This document shows positions 60,271 to 64,000 of a stretch of DNA of 64,000 nucleotides, in pieces. The notes under the pieces were generated by a model. The model saw only the letters and a list, made by a program, of their open reading frames with translations. It was not told where the DNA came from and did no database searches. A program made the translations under genes and the position numbers. The stretch is taken from contig NC_045133.1 in NCBI RefSeq assembly GCF_007655135.1, positions 4,130,376 to 4,194,375 of the forward strand, read 5' to 3'. This stretch comes from Punica granatum (taxonomy: Eukaryota; Streptophyta; Magnoliopsida; Myrtales; Lythraceae). The number at the start of each line of letters is the position of its first letter. Position 1 is the first letter of the stretch.

Positions 60271-61600
60271 GTTCTCGGGCTTATGCTTTCCACTAATACC
60301 CAATAACTGAAACTATCTGCGATCAGCATAATTGATCAATCAGGTCACTTGTGGCACCCATATGCCAATAACAAACGGCGATGCAAATGAACTTTCAAGG
60401 AGTATATCGAAGGCCACAGAAAATAAAAGGAGCAAAATGAGGAAGCAAAACCATGAGGAGAGTAAATTGAATGTCCAACCACTAAAGAACAGGTAGTAGG
60501 TATATCACGAGCATGCTTTGTGGAGCTTTCACTAGAACTTTCTCTAAAATGAAAGATGAATCCTTTCATATATAAACAAAATCACCATCTTTGCACATAC
60601 TTGAAATCACAATCCTCCCAGACCTTATATCAATTTCTGAACACTATAATTCCCTCCTGTAGATCTACCGAAACAGTGAAACTCGAAATAATGGACAAGG
60701 GAAAACGAGAAGAAAAGGAGAAAGAAACAAGAAGCAAGGGGGGTCACATGAACTACATGGGGCATGACAGTTGTATAATGTTGACTGTCAACTTGTGCAT
60801 CATTTACCACTAATTCCATGCTTCTTTTATTGTGACAAAAGAGAAAACTTCAACTCAAATTGTAACTCGGAACAATAACTGACAAACCAACATTGCCGCC
60901 CATCTCAATGCCCATTAAAGCTTCAGAGGAAAAATGTGAAAGAGCACAGGAATTCAAGCTGAGGAAGAAACATGAAAGAGGAGTGGAGAGTTTGCTTTTT
61001 ATATATATATGAGTGCTCCCATATAAAAGCAAGAAAATTCTGCAAGAAAAGAAACAGAGAGAAGCCCATTAAATCCACCCAACCCTTGGCAGCAAAGCAA
61101 CTCCAAACGTCCCCAAACAAGCAACAGTAAGGAACAGTGGAAACCCTTTCTCCTCAATCAATCAGACACAGATGAATCAAAAGATGAAAAACAGCTCCTG
61201 CTCACGAGGATCAACCTCACAAAAATGAACTTTTGAGCTCGAATTGGCAGCTGGGGAGATTAAAAGTTAAAACACCCCATCACCCAATGGTCTCAAGCAT
61301 TTTCTGAGCAACCAGACAAGCTACAGACAAAACTACATGTCGAACGAAACAACCCACGGATTCAAAGACCACATGTGCGCGCGCGCACGGGGAACCGAAG
61401 ATAGAAAGTGATTACCTTCTGGTAGAACAGACACATGTAAGAGCAAAAGCTTGGATTTTTTTTATTTCCCCTTTTTATGTGGCGGGTTTTTTCGTTTCAA
61501 GCAGGAGCTAAGATTGCTGCAGCAGCAAACCCAACAAAATCTTGGCAAAGAATTTGCAGAGAGAAGCGACCCCGAGTTTCGAAATGAGACATTCCCTTCA
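60271..61600. other. 5' flank and probable 5' UTR intron of the BRO1 gene
   Basis: No separate gene is supported. A GCGC-rich run GTGCGCGCGCGCAC lies near 61375-61388. Confidence 0.4.
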
Positions 61601-61622
61601 CTCCAGGGAGAAGAGAGAAGAG

Positions 61623-61625
<3 letters not shown>

Positions 61626-61658
<33 letters not shown>
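61626..61658 (+). repeat. (GA)n microsatellite
   Basis: About 16 GA units lie in the likely distal 5' region of the BRO1 gene. GA/CT repeats near plant promoters can bind BPC proteins, but no function is shown here. Confidence 0.9.
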
Positions 61659-61659
<1 letters not shown>

Positions 61660-61660
<1 letters not shown>

Positions 61661-62318
61661 CAGGAGGAGGGAGAGAGAGTATGGAAGGTTCTGCTCAACT
61701 TGGGATTATTATATGGGACTTGCAAATTACAACTGGTTAAATTAAAACAACTATGTTAGGTCGGTTGTTTGTCATTGATTTTGAGTACCCAACTCACTCA
61801 ATCTCACAATTTTCCAATCATTCCTACAAATGGAAACTTGATTGGTATAGAAAAGACAAAGAAAATCGAATGATTGTCTAATGTAGTGTTTGATAAATTG
61901 AGTGTTTAAAAATTAAATATTTAATTAGTTAAGGAATGAAATATATAGAAAGAATGAATGAATAAGGATGATGGAAATTTTACGAGGGATAAAAAGTATT
62001 CGTAAGTGAAAATTGATTTATTTGATTAAGTTAAAAATTTGTACTTATTTTATTAAATAATTTTTTTTCTTAATAATTAAGTAGTTTAGACATTCATCTA
62101 TCATTTTTCCTTCTTTCTTACATTTATTTTATCTAATAACTAACTTTTAAACACTCATTAAATTAAGTTGAAACAAATAAATTCAATATTCTTTTATTAT
62201 GGTTCTTTTCGAATTTTATTTCGTGATCGTAAATTCGTAATGATTGTAAAAGAACTTCATCATTCATGTAAGTCTATATTTTATGCAGCACAGTCTTCGA
62301 GTTTTCTTTCTAAGAATA
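61660..62318. other. AT-rich spacer
   Basis: No gene or defined element is seen. Confidence 0.45.
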
Positions 62319-62594
62319 GGGAAAATAGTCCCATATAGAATAATTTGTACTTTATTTTCACTTCTTAGCACGTTTTTAAAAGTTGTCACGATCTAATACA
62401 AATCACTATTTTATTCTTGGATCTAGCACACCGTTAAACTCCATCTAACAACCATTAAACACCATTAGACGAAGTTTAACGGCGTGCTAGATCTGGTAAT
62501 AAAATGGTGATACGTGCTAAATTGTGACAATTTTTAAAAACGTGGTAGGAAGTGAAAATAAGGTAAAAACTGTGCTACATTGGGCTATTTTCCC
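62319..62594. repeat. Fold-back (palindromic) element, about 276 bp
   Basis: The left arm begins GGGAAAATAG and the right arm ends CTATTTTCCC. The two arms are near reverse complements over more than 100 bp, for example CTAGCAC...GTTAAAC against GTTTAAC...GTGCTAG. Only a short spacer lies near 62450. There is no coding sequence. This resembles a fold-back or MITE-like element. No clear target-site duplication was found. Confidence 0.85.
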
Positions 62595-62599
62595 TTAAA

Positions 62600-63830
62600 A
62601 AGTATTTACCACTCTTTTCGGTGTTCTGATTTTGATAGTTTTTGTGAACCGTACGATCTCAAAACGATGAAAAACTTTTACCCCATGCTCCTGATGCTTT
62701 TATAAACCTCCACACTAATTTTTAGATTTTTCTAGGTGGTGAATTTTCAGATAAAAAAATATTTACATCTGTTTTTAGTGTTGTGATTTAGATAATTTTT
62801 GTGAATCTTTCAATCTCAAAATGAGGTGAAACTTTTGCCCACGTTCCTGATATTATTATAAAGCTCCACACAAAACAGTTGTGAATCTTCAAATAAAAAA
62901 TAATTACCCTTCTTTTCGGTGCTCTAGTTTTGATAGTTTTTGTGAATCGACCGATCTCAAAACGAGATGAAACTTTTTTCCCATGTTCCTAACATTATTA
63001 TAAAGCTCCTCATAGATTTTCAGATTTTTCTAGGTGGTGAATCTTCAAATAAAATATATTTACTCATCTTTTCGGTGTTTCGATTTTGATAGTTTTTGTT
63101 AATCGCTTGATCTCAAAATGATATGAAACTTTTACCCCATGTTCCTGATGTTATTATAAAGCTCCATGCAAATTTTCAGATTTTTTTTATAGCGAATTTT
63201 CAGATAAAAAATATTTACCTCTTTTTTCGGTGTTGTGATTTAGATAGCTTTTGTGAATAGTCCGATCTCAAAACGAGGTGAAAATTTTACCCAACATTCT
63301 TGATATTATTATAAAGCTCGACACAAAATTTCAAATTTTTTTGAACAGTGAATCTTCAGATAAAAAATAATTACCCTTTTTTCGATGCTCTAGTTTTGAT
63401 AGTTTTTGTGAATCGTCCGATCTCAAAACGAGATGAAACTTTTTTCCCATGTTCCTAACATTATTATAAAGCTCCTCACAAATTTTCATATTTTTCTGGT
63501 CAGTGAATCTTCAGATAAAATATATTTACCTATCTTTTCGGTGTTCCGATTTTGATAGTTTTTGTGAATCGATCTCAAAACGAGATGAAACTTTTACCCC
63601 CTGTTCTTGATATTATTATAAAGCTCCACACATATTTTCAAATTTTTATGGATGGTGAATCTTCAAATAAAAAATATTTACCCCTTTTTTGGGTATTCTG
63701 ATTTTGATAGTTTTTGTGAATCATCCAATCTCAAAATTAGTTTAAAATTTTAACCCATGTTCTTGATATTATTATAAAGCTCCACACTAATTTTCATATT
63801 TTCCTGGGCGGTGAATCTTCAAATAAAAAA
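62600..63830. repeat. Tandem array of eight ~150-bp units
   Basis: Anchored on the motif at or near TTTTCGGTG, units start at about 62621, 62778, 62919, 63075, 63230, 63385, 63541 and 63693, so spacing is 141-157 bp. Each unit has GATAGTTTTTGTGAATC, TCTCAAAACGA, a GAAACTTTT run, and ATTATTATAAAGCTCC in order. Variant letters at the anchor give the order A-B-C-D-B-C-D-A, which indicates a three-unit higher-order repeat (B-C-D twice). Confidence 0.92.
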
Positions 63831-63832
63831 AA

Positions 63833-64000
63833 GAAAAATAGCCTCATATAACACAATTTTTACCTTATTTTCACTTCCTAGTACGTTTTTAAAAGTTGTC
63901 ACGATCTAGTACGAATCACCATTTTATTCCCGATCTCAAAATTAGTACGAATAACAATGTTTAACGGTTTTTAGACGGAGTTTAACGATGTGCTAGATCC
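63833..64000. repeat. Second copy of the fold-back sequence, cut by the window end
   Basis: It repeats the left arm of 62319-62594 in the same orientation (TTACCTTATTTTCACTTCCTA, TTTTTAAAAGTTGTCACGA) and enters the right arm (GAGTTTAACGATGTGCTAGATCC) before the window ends. The tandem array therefore lies between two direct copies of the fold-back sequence. Confidence 0.85.

Noticed and set aside
62600..63830. CRISPR array
   Set aside because: The units are about 150 bp and contiguous, without constant short repeats separated by unique spacers, and the genome is a plant's.

Overview
This window is nuclear DNA from a flowering plant, most likely a core eudicot. The evidence is many short GT-AG introns, AT-rich spacers, P-class PPR and ABCG genes, chloroplast NDH biology, a Ty1/copia element and a tRNA-derived SINE. 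I cannot name the species from sequence alone.

Layout. 1-11 kb holds a 15-exon secreted alpha-galactosidase (+), a small mitochondrial COA5/PET191 gene (-) and a 7-exon SMP-domain lipid-transfer protein related to TEX2 (-). 12.6-14.4 kb is a decayed DUF789 gene (-). 16-20.7 kb has a restorer-of-fertility-like PPR gene broken by one frameshift (-) and an intronless YJU2/CCDC94 splicing-factor copy with an in-frame stop and a lost zinc ligand (-). A further fragment resembling the YJU2 3' end lies on the far side of the PPR gene. 22.48-30.68 kb is a complete, very young Ty1/copia retrotransposon. Its two 1765-bp LTRs show one mismatch by eye, it has an ATTAG target-site duplication, and its gag-pol frame is open. 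It ends about 650 bp upstream of an intact ABCG11-type cuticle lipid transporter (+, 10 exons). Then follow a DUF2996 (NdhV-like) chloroplast gene (-), a complete MUTYH adenine DNA glycosylase (-), a decayed DUF1279 gene (-) and a SINE with an 11-bp target-site duplication.

43-49 kb is AT-rich, repeat-derived DNA with a Helitron-like candidate and a diverged 1-kb duplication. At 49.3-51.2 kb is a SANT/Myb-like (DUF3755-type) gene (+). 51.2-56.7 kb is mostly non-coding. 56.75-60.27 kb is an 11-exon BRO1-domain gene (-) with a probable myristoylated N-terminus. The last 1.7 kb is an eight-unit tandem array with a three-unit higher-order pattern, bracketed by two copies of a palindromic fold-back sequence.

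The intact genes are independent housekeeping or metabolic genes: cell-wall and sugar hydrolysis, cytochrome oxidase assembly, ER lipid transfer, cuticle export, NDH-dependent electron flow, DNA repair and endosomal sorting. I see no operon-like or pathway cluster and no clearly new molecular system. The notable signals are the young LTR element beside ABCG11, the run of decayed gene copies, three GC-AG introns, an exact 30-bp palindrome, and the fold-back-bracketed tandem array.
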